DNA of 19,727 nucleotides from an uncultured Alphaproteobacteria bacterium (GTDB lineage Bacteria; Pseudomonadota; Alphaproteobacteria; Caulobacterales; Parvularculaceae): NCBI GenBank assembly GCA_938003575.1, contig CALKYG010000466.1, forward strand, positions 1-19,727. The letters are read 5' to 3'. How positions within the stretch are numbered: the first letter of the stretch is position 1; each line of letters starts with the position of its first letter. Shown here piece by piece: positions 7,378 to 15,704 of this stretch. The notes under the pieces were generated by a model. It did no database searches, had not been told where the DNA came from, and saw only the letters and a program-made list of their open reading frames with translations. A program made the translations under genes and the position numbers.

Positions 7378-8124
7378 TCAGTCGGAGAGCCGTTCCATCT
7401 CTTCCGCCGACAGGTCGTAGTTGGCGTAGATATTCTGGACGTCGTCGCAATCGTCGAGCGCGTCGAGCAGCTTCATCAAGGTCGAGGCGGAATCGCCTGA
7501 AACGGCGATGAGGTTTTGCGGCTTCCAGACCAGCTTCACGGTCGAGGCTTCGCCGAACGCCTTTTCAAGCCCGGAAGCGACGCCCGCCAATTCATCGGCT
7601 GCAGTGTAGACAATGTGGGTCTGACCATCGGATTCAACATCGCTCGCTCCAGCCTCAATCGCGGCTTCGAGCATCGCTTCATCGCTGGCGACGCCTGCAG
7701 GATATTCGATGGCCCCGACGCGATCGAACATGAACGAGACGGAGCCTGTCTCTCCGAGGTTTCCGCCGTTCTTTGTGAATATCGAGCGGACTTCTCCGGC
7801 GGCCCGGTTTCGATTGTCCGTCAACACTTCGACGATGACGCCGATGCCTGCGGGTCCGAACCCTTCGTAACGAATTGTCTCGTATCCGGCGCCGTCGCCG
7901 CCCGTTGCTTTCTTGATCGCCCGGTCGATATTGTCCTTCGGCATCGACTGGGCTTTGGCCGCCTGGATTGCGAGGCGAAGGCGAGGATTGAAGGCGGGGT
8001 CAGGCGCGCCCATTTTCGCGGCGACCGTTATCTCTTTCGACAGCTTAGAGAAGAGCTTCGACCGCTTCGCATCCTGCTTGCCCTTGCGGTGCATGATGTT
8101 CGCAAATTGCGAGTGTCCGGCCAT
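7378..8124 (-). CDS. yebC: YebC/PmpR-family protein
   Basis: 248 residues from the ATG at 8124. The N-terminus [20 protein letters not shown] is diagnostic, so this start is preferred over in-frame codons up to 8172. Further family motifs are [44 protein letters not shown] and the acidic C-terminal region with [11 protein letters not shown]. Members are cytoplasmic. They have been described as DNA-binding regulators, and some members have been linked to relieving ribosome stalling, so the job here is not fixed by sequence. AGAGG lies just upstream of the start. The 3' end faces the kinase gene with only 4 bp between stop codons. An 83-bp gap separates its start from the divergent SDR gene. 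Confidence 0.95.
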   Translation of the reverse strand: MAGHSQFANIMHRKGKQDAKRSKLFSKLSKEITVAAKMGAPDPAFNPRLRLAIQAAKAQSMPKDNIDRAIKKATGGDGAGYETIRYEGFGPAGIGVIVEVLTDNRNRAAGEVRSIFTKNGGNLGETGSVSFMFDRVGAIEYPAGVASDEAMLEAAIEAGASDVESDGQTHIVYTAADELAGVASGLEKAFGEASTVKLVWKPQNLIAVSGDSASTLMKLLDALDDCDDVQNIYANYDLSAEEMERLSD

Positions 8125-8207
8125 CGTCGCCTCTGTGCGTGCCTTGAATTGGGAAGGTGGGGGCAATACCAAGCCCTTGCAGGCGATTTCAAGGGGTCGA
8201 GCGGCGA

Positions 8208-8960
8208 ATGACTACGTTAAAGGGCAGGACGATCCTGCTGACAGGGGCCTCAAGGGGCATCGGCGCGGCCATTGCGCGCCAGGCGGCCGATCTTGGCGCG
8301 GAACTGTTTCTTCATGCGACGGGGCCGGGGGCCGCGATCGAAGAAGTCGCCCGCGAATGCTCGATACCGTCCTCGCGCCTCGTGTTTGAAGACCTGTCGA
8401 AGCCCGGAGCCGGAGCACGGCTTGTCGCAAGGGTTCTGGCCTTAACGCCCCGCATTGACGGCGTCGTCAACAATGCGGGCGTCTATGCCGATTCATCGCT
8501 CACCGCAGACGAAGCGGAATGGCGCGGCTCATGGGAGACGACGCTGGCCGTCAATCTGCTGGCGCCGGCCGACATCTGCCGCGCGGCGATAAGGCATTTC
8601 CGAGAAGTCGGCGGGGGCGTCGTCGTCAATATCGCCAGCAGGGCGGGGCACCGCGGCGACTCGATCGACGGCGCCGCTTACGCCGCCTCGAAGGGCGGGT
8701 TGCTGGCGATGACGAAAACATTCGCCCGTCAGCTCGCCCCGGAGAACATGCTGTTTTACGCGATCGCGCCGGGCTGGGTCGAAACGCGCATGGCCCCCAA
8801 GGATGTTGAGGCGCGGCGGCGGGCGACGGCTGAAATTCCGCTCGGCCGCGTCGCCGATCCTGAAGAAATCGCTGCGATGGCCTGTTTTCTGCTTTCGGGC
8901 GTCTGTGCGTCCGCGACGGGCGCAACCTTCGACATCAACGGCGCCAGCTACGTCAGGTGA
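8208..8960 (+). CDS. SDR-family NAD(P)-dependent oxidoreductase (FabG-like)
   Basis: 250 residues from the ATG at 8208. An in-frame GTG at 8157 would add 17 unrelated residues before the typical [15 protein letters not shown] start. The classical SDR pattern is complete: cofactor loop TGASRGIG (12-19), NNAG (88-91), Asn116, Ser144 in NIASRAG, and Tyr158/Lys162 in YAASKGG. The C-terminal [19 protein letters not shown] and a glycine-containing end match the FabG-like group. The substrate cannot be told. The overall pattern suits a 3-oxoacyl or other ketone reductase, but many SDRs share it. It is transcribed alone. Its last 8 bp overlap the end of the opposing ymdB-like gene. Confidence 0.88.
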   Translation: MTTLKGRTILLTGASRGIGAAIARQAADLGAELFLHATGPGAAIEEVARECSIPSSRLVFEDLSKPGAGARLVARVLALTPRIDGVVNNAGVYADSSLTADEAEWRGSWETTLAVNLLAPADICRAAIRHFREVGGGVVVNIASRAGHRGDSIDGAAYAASKGGLLAMTKTFARQLAPENMLFYAIAPGWVETRMAPKDVEARRRATAEIPLGRVADPEEIAAMACFLLSGVCASATGATFDINGASYVR

Positions 8961-9765
8961 CCGGCGAAATGTTGCGCAGACAGCCGCCGATGCGCAGCGG
9001 CTCGATGGATTTCGCGCGTCCTGACGCTTCTGTCTCGATGATGACGGCGCACAGCGTCGCCTCACCGGCGGCCGGCTGAAAACGCTGCGACGGCATCTTG
9101 GTGATGAACCGGTTCATCGGCTCGGATTTCTCCATGCCGATGACGCTGTCGTAATCGCCGCACATGCCAATGTCGCTGACATAGGCGGTTCCGCCCGACA
9201 GGATTCTTTCATCGGCGGTCGGCGTATGCGTGTGCGTCCCGACAACCGCTGACGCGCGCCCGTCGAGATAATGGCCCATCGCCTGCTTTTCGCTTGTCGC
9301 TTCCGCGTGGAAATCGAGAATGACAGCATCGACGTCACGGCCGAGTTTCGCGCTCGCGATTGCGCTGTCGACAGCGGCGAAGGGATCGTCGCATGGATGC
9401 ATCCCGACTTGCCCTTGCGCGTGAAGCACCATGACGGTCTTTCCATCGGACGCCTGATAAACGCCTGCGCCGCGGCCGGGATTGGAAGCTGGGAAATTGA
9501 GCGGCCGCAGCAGCCGCATCTCATTTCTGAAAATCTCGACTTCTTCGCGCTGGTCGAAGGCGTGATTGCCCGTCGTTATTACGTCGGCGCCGGCGGCGAG
9601 GATTTCCTCGACGATGCGTGCGGTGACGCCGAACCCGCCGGCGGCGTTTTCCGCGTTGACGATGACGAAATCGAGGCTGAAACGCCGCCTGAGACGCGGC
9701 AATTGTTCGACAAGCGCGGTGCGCCCCGACCGCCCGACAATGTCGCCGAAAACCGCGAGCTTCAC
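8953..9765 (-). CDS. ymdB: YmdB-family metallophosphoesterase
   Basis: 270 residues. Metal-site motifs of the TIGR00282/YmdB family are all visible: GDIVGRSGR (Asp8), VNAENAAGG (Glu39, Asn40), TTGNHAFD (Asn67, His68), DFHAEATSEK (His153) and GTHTHTPTAD (His178, His180). MCGDYDSVIGM is also typical. Members studied in other bacteria hydrolyse 2',3'-cyclic nucleotides. Its start overlaps the stop of the cyclo-ligase gene by 4 bp, so the two are translationally coupled. The unit 6S RNA - cyclo-ligase - YmdB may be cotranscribed. The 3' end overlaps the opposing SDR gene. Confidence 0.93.
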   Translation of the reverse strand: MKLAVFGDIVGRSGRTALVEQLPRLRRRFSLDFVIVNAENAAGGFGVTARIVEEILAAGADVITTGNHAFDQREEVEIFRNEMRLLRPLNFPASNPGRGAGVYQASDGKTVMVLHAQGQVGMHPCDDPFAAVDSAIASAKLGRDVDAVILDFHAEATSEKQAMGHYLDGRASAVVGTHTHTPTADERILSGGTAYVSDIGMCGDYDSVIGMEKSEPMNRFITKMPSQRFQPAAGEATLCAVIIETEASGRAKSIEPLRIGGCLRNISPVT

Positions 9766-10379
9766 TTGAGCCGCCTTGAGGCGCCGCGCGCGTCGATCGC
9801 CTCACGTTCCGTCACGATCCAGTCGAGCCGCTCATCCGTCGCCGACATCGGCAGACGGTCGACTTCCTGCGCAGCATACGCGAAACCGACGGCGAGGATT
9901 TCCGTTTGCGCACGCAAAGACGCTAGCGTCCTGTCGTAATAGCCGCCGCCATATCCAAGGCGGCCGCCGTCGCGCGTGAAGGCCAGCAATGGCGTCACGA
10001 CAATCATCGGTCGAACTTCCGGCGCGCCGGCATACGGGGTCATGACGCCGTAATTGTCCCGATACAGGGGATCGCCGTTGCGGAACGCCCGGAAAGTCAA
10101 CGGCCCGCGTTTCTTCGGCGTCACCGGCAATGCGATCGCAAATCCCCGCTCGAGCAACGCCGCCGCAAGCGGTTTCGTGTCGAGTTCATCCCGCATCGGA
10201 TGATAAAGCGAGATGATCGCGCCGTCCGGCGCCGGTATGTTATCCAGGAAAACTCTCGCGGCGTGTTTGCCGGCGTCGGGCCGCGCTTTCGCCGCCGCCT
10301 TGCGCTCGGATGTCATTTTCAGCCGCAGGATCGCTTTGGATCCCGGGGCGAGGGGCGAGACAGGCGGCAGAAGAATCAA
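9762..10379 (-). CDS. 5-formyltetrahydrofolate cyclo-ligase
   Basis: 205 residues. The enzyme (5,10-methenyl-THF synthetase, YgfA-like) converts 5-formyl-THF to 5,10-methenyl-THF with ATP. The signature PLLAFTRDGGRLGYGGGYYD (about 129-148) and the late DWIVTE are clear. YHPMRDELDTKPL fits the substrate-binding region. The likely start is TTG at 10379, with GGAAAG about 8 nt upstream, because the segment before SERKAAAKARPDAG still resembles the family's N-terminal helix. The ATG at 10316 would remove it and lacks a ribosome binding site. The TTG lies only 14 nt after the 6S RNA terminator U-tract, so the mRNA may be made by readthrough of 6S. The gene overlaps the ymdB start by 4 bp. Confidence 0.93.
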   Translation of the reverse strand: MILLPPVSPLAPGSKAILRLKMTSERKAAAKARPDAGKHAARVFLDNIPAPDGAIISLYHPMRDELDTKPLAAALLERGFAIALPVTPKKRGPLTFRAFRNGDPLYRDNYGVMTPYAGAPEVRPMIVVTPLLAFTRDGGRLGYGGGYYDRTLASLRAQTEILAVGFAYAAQEVDRLPMSATDERLDWIVTEREAIDARGASRRLK

Positions 10380-10393
10380 GCGTCGACTTTCCG

Positions 10394-10554
10394 AAAAAAA
10401 CAGGCGCCGCCCTGGCCGTCGGACTTCAGGTTCGCCCTGGACCCTAAGGACCAGGTGGGCGCCGCATGGTGAAGACCACGGTCTCCGCCAGAGGCAGCTC
10501 CCGTTCTGTGAGATACGGCCCCGGGGAATGTCGTCCTGACGCGCCGGGCAGCTG
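10394..10554 (-). ncRNA. ssrS: 6S RNA (RNA polymerase regulator)
   Basis: About 161 nt directly upstream of the cyclo-ligase gene, the conserved place of 6S RNA in many proteobacteria. 6S RNA mimics an open promoter and binds the housekeeping sigma holoenzyme. The ends form an interrupted closing stem: CAG, GCCC and CGTC near 10554-10538 pair with GACG, GGGC and CTG near 10420-10401. Inside are an apical hairpin (CCG-TGGT, loop CTTC, ACCA-TG-CGG) and a second hairpin on the 3' side of the bubble (CCTGG-T-CC, loop TTAG, GG-T-CCAGG), like the 3' bubble hairpin of E. coli 6S. The 3' end runs into seven T (10400-10394). A covariance-model search was not possible here. Confidence 0.82.
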
Positions 10555-10558
10555 AAAA

Positions 10559-10587
10559 CAGATAGGCGTGGCGCACCAGCCAGTAAA
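10559..10587 (-). promoter_or_regulatory. Candidate 6S RNA promoter
   Basis: On the minus strand TTTACT (10587-10582) and TATCTG (10564-10559) are 17 bp apart. Initiation at the A at 10553 would give the 5' end predicted from the closing stem. A 7-bp inverted repeat (GGGCGCC/GGCGCCC, 10589-10595 and 10606-10612) lies just upstream of the -35. Confidence 0.45.
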
Positions 10588-10619
10588 GGGGCGCCGCTGT
10601 CGGGAGGCGCCCGCCGGTA

Positions 10620-10647
10620 TTGCGGACAGGGCGGCTCGCACTAAACT
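10620..10647 (+). promoter_or_regulatory. Candidate promoter of the secreted ChaN/EreA-like gene
   Basis: TTGCGG (10620-10625), a 16-bp spacer and TAAACT (10642-10647) precede the ATG at 10675. The element shares its -35 sequence and spacing with the candidate nadA promoter. It is divergent from the 6S RNA promoter. Confidence 0.35.
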
Positions 10648-10674
10648 TTCAAAAAAAAGGCGCGGGAGGTCTTG

Positions 10675-11901
10675 ATGAGAAAATCAGCGGTTCAATTGTC
10701 GGCGGCTCTTGTCGCGGCGTTGTCGGCTGCGTCCGCGGACATGCCGGAAAAGCCGCAGATTTTCACGATGAGTCTCGATGACGGCGTGCTGACTGGTCCC
10801 GGCGCCGCGCTCATTCTCGACCGGCTTCCGTCCGCGCAGTTCATTCTTGTCGGCGAGGACCACGGCTATGCGGATCCGCCCGAAATCGCGTTGGCGATCG
10901 CGAAGGCCGCGCGCAAATTCGGCGTCGTCAATCACGTCGCCGAGATAGGACCGATTACTGATGAATGGGTCGAGCCGATCCTGGCCGGGGGCGGTCCTGA
11001 CGATCTCGCCGCCGCGCTGGAGGGACAGCCGCTCGCGGTTCCGTTTCTGGTCATGCGTGAGGACGCCGAACTCGCCGACTATTTCATCGACAACGCCAGG
11101 CGACGGAGCGACGCGCTCTGGGGCGTCGATCAGGAATTCATCGGTTCGGCGACCATACATTTTGAGACGCTTCGGGCGCGCGCAAAGTCGGCGGCGGCGA
11201 AGGCGCTGGCGGATAGCGTGCTCAATGCAGAACGCGACGCTCTCGCCGCCGGAAATCTCGGAGCGCTGTTCATGTCGTCGGCGACGCCTGAGCGGTTCAC
11301 GGAATTGAAGGGCGCCTTCGCCGGCGACAAGCCGGCCCTTGCGGTCATCTCCGCCTTGGAGGAAAGCGCAGCGATATACCGCGCCTATAACGCCGGGATG
11401 AATTATGCGAGCAACGCTGACCGCATCGCGCTGATGCGCAGGCAATTCCTCGACCAGTATTCGAAAGCGGACAGGCGTCCGGCGCGGGCGTTATTCAAAT
11501 TCGGCGCGATCCACCTTGGAAGGGGCACGACATTTCTGAATACTTTCGATCTCGGCTCATTGACTGACGGCGTCGCGGCGGGAAACGGCCTTGACGCGCT
11601 CCGCATCCTCATCCTTCCGCTCGAAGGACGACAGACGAAGATCATGCCGTCGCCGGAGGGCTTTTTCTCGACGGTCGATGCGAAATCAAAAGACGCAGCG
11701 AAACTGCTTGAAGCGATCGGCGTGAAGGCCGAGGACATTCCGGCGGACGGCTACGCCGTCATCCCGTTGGAGCCTCTAAGGCGCGCACTTGAAGAGGCCG
11801 GGCTTTCAAAGCTCGGAGCCGATACGCGCTTCTTCATCCTCGGTTATGATTATCTGGTGACGACAAGGGGCGCCCGCGCCGCAAATCCGCTTGCCCGATG
11901 A
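10675..11901 (+). CDS. Secreted ChaN/EreA-superfamily-like protein, unknown function
   Basis: 408 residues from the ATG at 10675, with GGGAGG 8 nt upstream. A TTG one codon earlier is unlikely. The N-terminus (MRKSAVQLSAALVAALSAASA, cleavage near 21-22) looks like a Sec signal peptide, so the product should be periplasmic or exported. The mature part has FILVGEDHGYADPPEIALAI (57-76) and HVAEIGP (87-93). This LGExH-plus-glutamate arrangement is shared by the ChaN, EreA and TraB/PrgY-like fold group, some of which are metal or haem binding or hydrolytic. A second region has ALFKFGAIHLGRGT, with another histidine that could complete a metal site. No closer assignment is possible. It converges with the serine hydrolase gene, 3 bp between stop codons. 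Confidence 0.75.
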   Translation: MRKSAVQLSAALVAALSAASADMPEKPQIFTMSLDDGVLTGPGAALILDRLPSAQFILVGEDHGYADPPEIALAIAKAARKFGVVNHVAEIGPITDEWVEPILAGGGPDDLAAALEGQPLAVPFLVMREDAELADYFIDNARRRSDALWGVDQEFIGSATIHFETLRARAKSAAAKALADSVLNAERDALAAGNLGALFMSSATPERFTELKGAFAGDKPALAVISALEESAAIYRAYNAGMNYASNADRIALMRRQFLDQYSKADRRPARALFKFGAIHLGRGTTFLNTFDLGSLTDGVAAGNGLDALRILILPLEGRQTKIMPSPEGFFSTVDAKSKDAAKLLEAIGVKAEDIPADGYAVIPLEPLRRALEEAGLSKLGADTRFFILGYDYLVTTRGARAANPLAR

Positions 11902-11904
11902 CGC

Positions 11905-13209
11905 CTATCGGCGCACGGCCCCGTACGCGATTTGCTTGACGATCGCGCGCGCCTGCGAAGGCGGAACATGCGGCCCGGGCTGCGTCTGCGCGAGGAGGAC
12001 AGCCGCGACGCCGTCGACCGGATTGATCACGAACCATGTGTCCCAGAGGCCGGTCCAGCTCCATTCGCCGAGCGCCGCGACGCCGCCCGCGGCGCCCGGA
12101 TTGGTGACGACCGTGCCGCCAAGGGCGAAAGAGGCGTAATCCCTTTCCCACAGACGCGCCGTCGCCTCCGGCGGAAGAATGTCGGACATCATCTGGCGGA
12201 CAGACGCCCTTGACAGGACGCGCTTGCCGTCGAGTTCGCCTTCCCTCAGCATCATTTCACAAAAGCGCAGGTAATCGCGGACCGTTGAGATAAGTCCGGC
12301 GCCGCCCGAAATGACGCCGTATCCCCCCTTGTTGTATTGTCCGCCGGGCGCGTCATCCTGAAGTTTCCGAAGCGCGCCGTCCTCAGCGAAGCCATGAAGC
12401 GCCGCGGCCCGGTCAAGATCGGTCGCATCATAGAAGAATTCCGTGTCCCTCATCCCCAGCGGCTCAAAGATATTTCTCTTCAAATAGGTCTCAAGCGGCA
12501 GGCCGCTCGCCGCCTCGATGACAAGCCCGGCGACATCGGTTGCATAGCTGTATCGCCATTCGGTTCCGGGATCGGCGTAAAGCGGGATCCTTGCGATCCT
12601 TTCAATTCGCTCGGGGAGGGAGCCTTCCGTCTCGAAGAGGTTCGCTTCAAGATACATTCGATCGAGCGCCGAGGCTGAGTCGAAAACATAACCGATCCCC
12701 GCCGTGTGATTGAGAAGGTCTCGGATCGTAATCGCCCGCGCAGGCGGCCTTGTCGGAATGGCGCCGGTCTCATCAGGCTCTTCGGATGTCGCAACGCGCG
12801 CATTCGCAAATGCAGGGACATAACGCGCAACGGGGTCGGACAACTTGACGACGCCCCGATCTGCGAGCTGCATCATGGCGGCGGTGACGATCGGCTTCGT
12901 CATGGACGCGATTCGAAACCGCGTATCGACGCGCATCGGCGCTCCATTTTCGATATCCGCCATGCCGATCGCCGTCGCGTAAGTCTCGCCGTCGCGCGTC
13001 ACGATTCCGGCAACGAAGCCGGCGCGAACGCCGCGGTCGACTTCATCCTGCAGCGCCGCCGCGACGGCCTCGAGGCGCTGCGTATCGAGAACCGCGGCCT
13101 GCGCTGTCACGGGCGCGGGCGCCGCCTCGCATGCTGAAAGCGCGAGCAATGCGAACGCGAGCGCGAAGAGACGACGCTTCGATACCTTGACCATAGGGTT
13201 GATCTGCAT
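11905..13209 (-). CDS. Serine beta-lactamase-like hydrolase, lipoprotein
   Basis: 434 residues from the ATG at 13209. The TTG at 13236 would overlap the fhs end, and the ATG at 13194 is also possible. A lipoprotein signal is clear: basic KVSKRR, a hydrophobic stretch and the lipobox LSAC with Cys27. The class C beta-lactamase / family VIII esterase fold is shown by SMTK (Ser102, Lys105), the tyrosine motif WRYSYATD (Tyr220) and DLLNHTAGIGY. Members include esterases and D-aminopeptidases as well as beta-lactamases, so drug resistance should not be assumed. It is the last gene of the rluB-to-fhs unit, 10 bp after the fhs stop, and is probably anchored in the envelope. Confidence 0.88.
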   Translation of the reverse strand: MQINPMVKVSKRRLFALAFALLALSACEAAPAPVTAQAAVLDTQRLEAVAAALQDEVDRGVRAGFVAGIVTRDGETYATAIGMADIENGAPMRVDTRFRIASMTKPIVTAAMMQLADRGVVKLSDPVARYVPAFANARVATSEEPDETGAIPTRPPARAITIRDLLNHTAGIGYVFDSASALDRMYLEANLFETEGSLPERIERIARIPLYADPGTEWRYSYATDVAGLVIEAASGLPLETYLKRNIFEPLGMRDTEFFYDATDLDRAAALHGFAEDGALRKLQDDAPGGQYNKGGYGVISGGAGLISTVRDYLRFCEMMLREGELDGKRVLSRASVRQMMSDILPPEATARLWERDYASFALGGTVVTNPGAAGGVAALGEWSWTGLWDTWFVINPVDGVAAVLLAQTQPGPHVPPSQARAIVKQIAYGAVRR

Positions 13210-13219
13210 GGTCACGCGT

Positions 13220-14887
13220 TCATGACAAACCGTCAATGTCGCCGTTGGCGGCGACGGTGATCCGTTCGGCCGACGGAATTTTCGGCAGGCCCGGCATCGT
13301 CATGATTTCCCCGCAAATCGCGACGACGAATCCGGCGCCGGCGGAAAGCCGCGCTTCCCGCACCCGCAGGGTATGCCCTTCCGGCGCGCCGAGCTTTTCC
13401 GGATCATCCGAGAAACTGTATTGCGTCTTCGCCATGCAGACCGGCAGTGAGCCGTATCCGGAGTCTTCAAACCGCTTCAGCGCCTTCGCCGCTGACCCCT
13501 CATAGGCGACGCCGCCGGCGCGATAGATTTTGCGGGCGATCGCTTCGATCTTTCCGGTCAGGCTGAGATTATCCGGGTAGAGCGGACGGAAGTCCGCGCC
13601 TCCTCCCTCGACCAGGCGCACGACCGCGCGGGCGAGGTCTTCGGCGCCGGCGGAGCCTTCGGCCCAATGACGGCAGAGGACGGCGTCAGCGCCGGCGCTC
13701 TGCGCCGCCGACTTGACCGCGTCGAATTCCGCTTCCGTATCAGAGTTGAACGCATTGACGGCGACGATCGCCGGCACGCCGAACAGCCTGACATTCTCGA
13801 TATGGCGCTTCAGATTGACGGCGCCTCGGATGACGGCGTCGACATTTTCCGCTTCGAGGTCCTTCTTCGCGACGCCGCCGTTCATTTTCAGCGCGCGAAT
13901 GGTCGCGACGATGACGGCCGCGTCCGGGCGCAGTCCCGCCTTCCGGCACTTGATATCGAAAAATTTCTCCGCCCCGAGATCGGCGCCGAAGCCCGCTTCG
14001 GTGACAACGTAGTCTGCGACCGCAAGTCCTGTGCGCGTCGCGATCACTGAATTGCACCCGTGTGCGATATTGGCGAAAGGGCCGCCGTGAAGAACGGCCG
14101 GATTATTCTCAAGGGTCTGCACGAGATTTGGATTGACCGCATCCTTCAAGAGCGCCGTCAGGGCGCCGCCGGCCTTCAGGTCGCGCGCCGTGACGGGGGA
14201 TCCGTCCCGGCGCCGGCCGACGATGATCGATCCCAGCCGCTCCATGAGATCGCTGAGGTTTTCGGAAAGGCAGAGAATCGCCATGATTTCCGACGCGACC
14301 GTTATGTCGAAACCGGTCTGGCGCGCGACGCCGTTATTCTCGCCAAGGCCGATGACAATGTCGCGCAGGCTCCGATCATTCATGTCGAGAACGCGCCGCC
14401 AGGAAATCCGGCGCGGATCAATGTCGAGCGCGTTTCCCCAGTGGAGATGGTTGTCGATCATCGCGGACAATAGATTGTGCGCTGACGTGATTGCGTGAAA
14501 ATCGCCGGTGAAATGCAGGTTGATGTCGTCCATCGGAACGACTTGCGACCTGCCGCCGCCGGTGGCGCCGCCCTTGACGCCGAAACAGGGGCCGAGTGAC
14601 GGCTCGCGCAACGCGATCGCTGCTTTCCTGCCGATCCTGTTGAGCGCGTCGCCAAGGCCGACCGTCGTCGTCGTTTTTCCCTCGCCTGCGGGCGTCGGAT
14701 TGATCGCAGTGACGAGGACCAGTTTCCCATGCGTGCGGGCCTTGAGATCGCCAAGTCTTGATATGTCTATCTTGGCCTTGCTTCGCCCGAAGGGAATGAC
14801 GGCTTCCGCTGGAACGCCGAGTTTCGCTGCGACGTCGGCAATGGGCGCCAGTTTCGCCCGACGAGCGATTTCGATATCCGATGTCAA
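13220..14887 (-). CDS. fhs: Formate-tetrahydrofolate ligase
   Basis: 555 residues from the TTG at 14887. The enzyme joins formate to THF with ATP, giving 10-formyl-THF. The N-terminus [15 protein letters not shown], the ATP loop [11 protein letters not shown] (65-75), [20 protein letters not shown] and the late MTMPGLPK are hallmarks. The TTG is preferred over the ATG at 14959, which overlaps rsmD, for three reasons: GGGGA lies 6 nt before the TTG, the family normally begins with this motif, and 555 residues matches the usual length of about 555-560. The extra 24 codons from the ATG give a Cys/Pro-rich sequence without family similarity. It is the fourth gene of the rluB-DUF4169-rsmD-fhs unit and feeds the same folate pool as the cyclo-ligase. 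Confidence 0.95.
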   Translation of the reverse strand: MTSDIEIARRAKLAPIADVAAKLGVPAEAVIPFGRSKAKIDISRLGDLKARTHGKLVLVTAINPTPAGEGKTTTTVGLGDALNRIGRKAAIALREPSLGPCFGVKGGATGGGRSQVVPMDDINLHFTGDFHAITSAHNLLSAMIDNHLHWGNALDIDPRRISWRRVLDMNDRSLRDIVIGLGENNGVARQTGFDITVASEIMAILCLSENLSDLMERLGSIIVGRRRDGSPVTARDLKAGGALTALLKDAVNPNLVQTLENNPAVLHGGPFANIAHGCNSVIATRTGLAVADYVVTEAGFGADLGAEKFFDIKCRKAGLRPDAAVIVATIRALKMNGGVAKKDLEAENVDAVIRGAVNLKRHIENVRLFGVPAIVAVNAFNSDTEAEFDAVKSAAQSAGADAVLCRHWAEGSAGAEDLARAVVRLVEGGGADFRPLYPDNLSLTGKIEAIARKIYRAGGVAYEGSAAKALKRFEDSGYGSLPVCMAKTQYSFSDDPEKLGAPEGHTLRVREARLSAGAGFVVAICGEIMTMPGLPKIPSAERITVAANGDIDGLS

Positions 14888-14955
14888 TTGGATCCCCGCG
14901 TTCCTTGCCGGCGGCGACCCTATCGGCGTCTCATCCGTCGCACAACACGAAGCCC

Positions 14956-15519
14956 TCATCCTTCAAATCGAAGTATGCCGATTTGTGCGGCGCCGTACCG
15001 GCGCCTGTCTTCTTCCCTGAACGATGACGGCGCGACAGGCTCTTCCCCGCCGCCCTGCTCGACGACAACCAGCGCGCCGGGAGCGAGCCATGCGCCGGCT
15101 TTCATCGAATCAAGCGCAGGGCGAACGAGATCCCTGCCGTAAGGCGGGTCGACGAATGCAAGCGAGAAGGGGGACCCCACCCCCGCAGGCTTCGGCCCGA
15201 GCGTCGCCGCGGACCGGCGATGAATTCGCGTGCTTCCGAAAAGTTGAAGCGCCTCGATATTGTCGCGGATGGCGCCGCGCGCGTCCGCGTCGGTTTCAAC
15301 GAAGAGGCAGAAGCCGGCGCCGCGGGACATCGCTTCAAGCCCGAGCGCGCCTGATCCGGCGTAGAGATCGATGACCCGGGCCCCGTCGAAAGAAAAATCA
15401 TCCTTGTGCGACAGAATATTGAACAGGGATTCGCGGGCGCGATCGGCGGTCGGCCGCGTGTCCCGCCCTTTCGGCGCCGCAAGCAGGCGGCCTGAATACT
15501 TTCCTCCGATGATTCGCAT
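14956..15519 (-). CDS. rsmD: 16S rRNA (guanine(966)-N2)-methyltransferase RsmD
   Basis: 187 residues. The start [18 protein letters not shown] and [15 protein letters not shown] are RsmD signatures. The SAM-binding motif is [13 protein letters not shown] (51-63) and the catalytic motif is FVDPPY (122-127), as in N2-guanine and N6-adenine methyltransferases. It methylates G966 of 16S rRNA during 30S assembly. The start codon overlaps the DUF4169 stop (TGATG), so the two are translationally coupled. Length is normal for the family. Confidence 0.95.
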   Translation of the reverse strand: MRIIGGKYSGRLLAAPKGRDTRPTADRARESLFNILSHKDDFSFDGARVIDLYAGSGALGLEAMSRGAGFCLFVETDADARGAIRDNIEALQLFGSTRIHRRSAATLGPKPAGVGSPFSLAFVDPPYGRDLVRPALDSMKAGAWLAPGALVVVEQGGGEEPVAPSSFREEDRRRYGAAQIGILRFEG

Positions 15520-15701
15520 CAGTCGTCCGTATCGCGGCGATGCCCGTCGATCGTCCGTTCCTCAAGCGCGCTTTCCGCCTCGATGCGGCGCTTTTCGGAT
15601 TTGGTCCGGCCGTATTTGATCCGGTTTTCCTGCGCGGCCTTTTCTTTTTCCGCGGCGCGCTTCTTCTTGCGGGCGCGATTGAGATTGATGATGTCGCTCA
15701 T
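15519..15701 (-). CDS. DUF4169 family protein
   Basis: 60 residues, very basic and helical: MSDIINLNRARKKKRAAEKE followed by ENRIKYGRTKSEKR and a C-terminal TIDGHRRD. This matches the DUF4169 family, short proteins found mainly in alphaproteobacteria and of unknown function. The gene lies 3 bp after the rluB-like stop and overlaps rsmD by one base, so it is embedded in an rRNA-modification operon. The charge and context allow RNA or ribosome association, but that is only an inference. Confidence 0.88.
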   Translation of the reverse strand: MSDIINLNRARKKKRAAEKEKAAQENRIKYGRTKSEKRRIEAESALEERTIDGHRRDTDD

Positions 15702-15704
15702 GAT

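Noticed and set aside
11905..13209. Beta-lactamase resistance gene
   Set aside because: SMTK and YSY motifs also define family VIII esterases and peptidases. The chromosomal housekeeping context gives no support for resistance.
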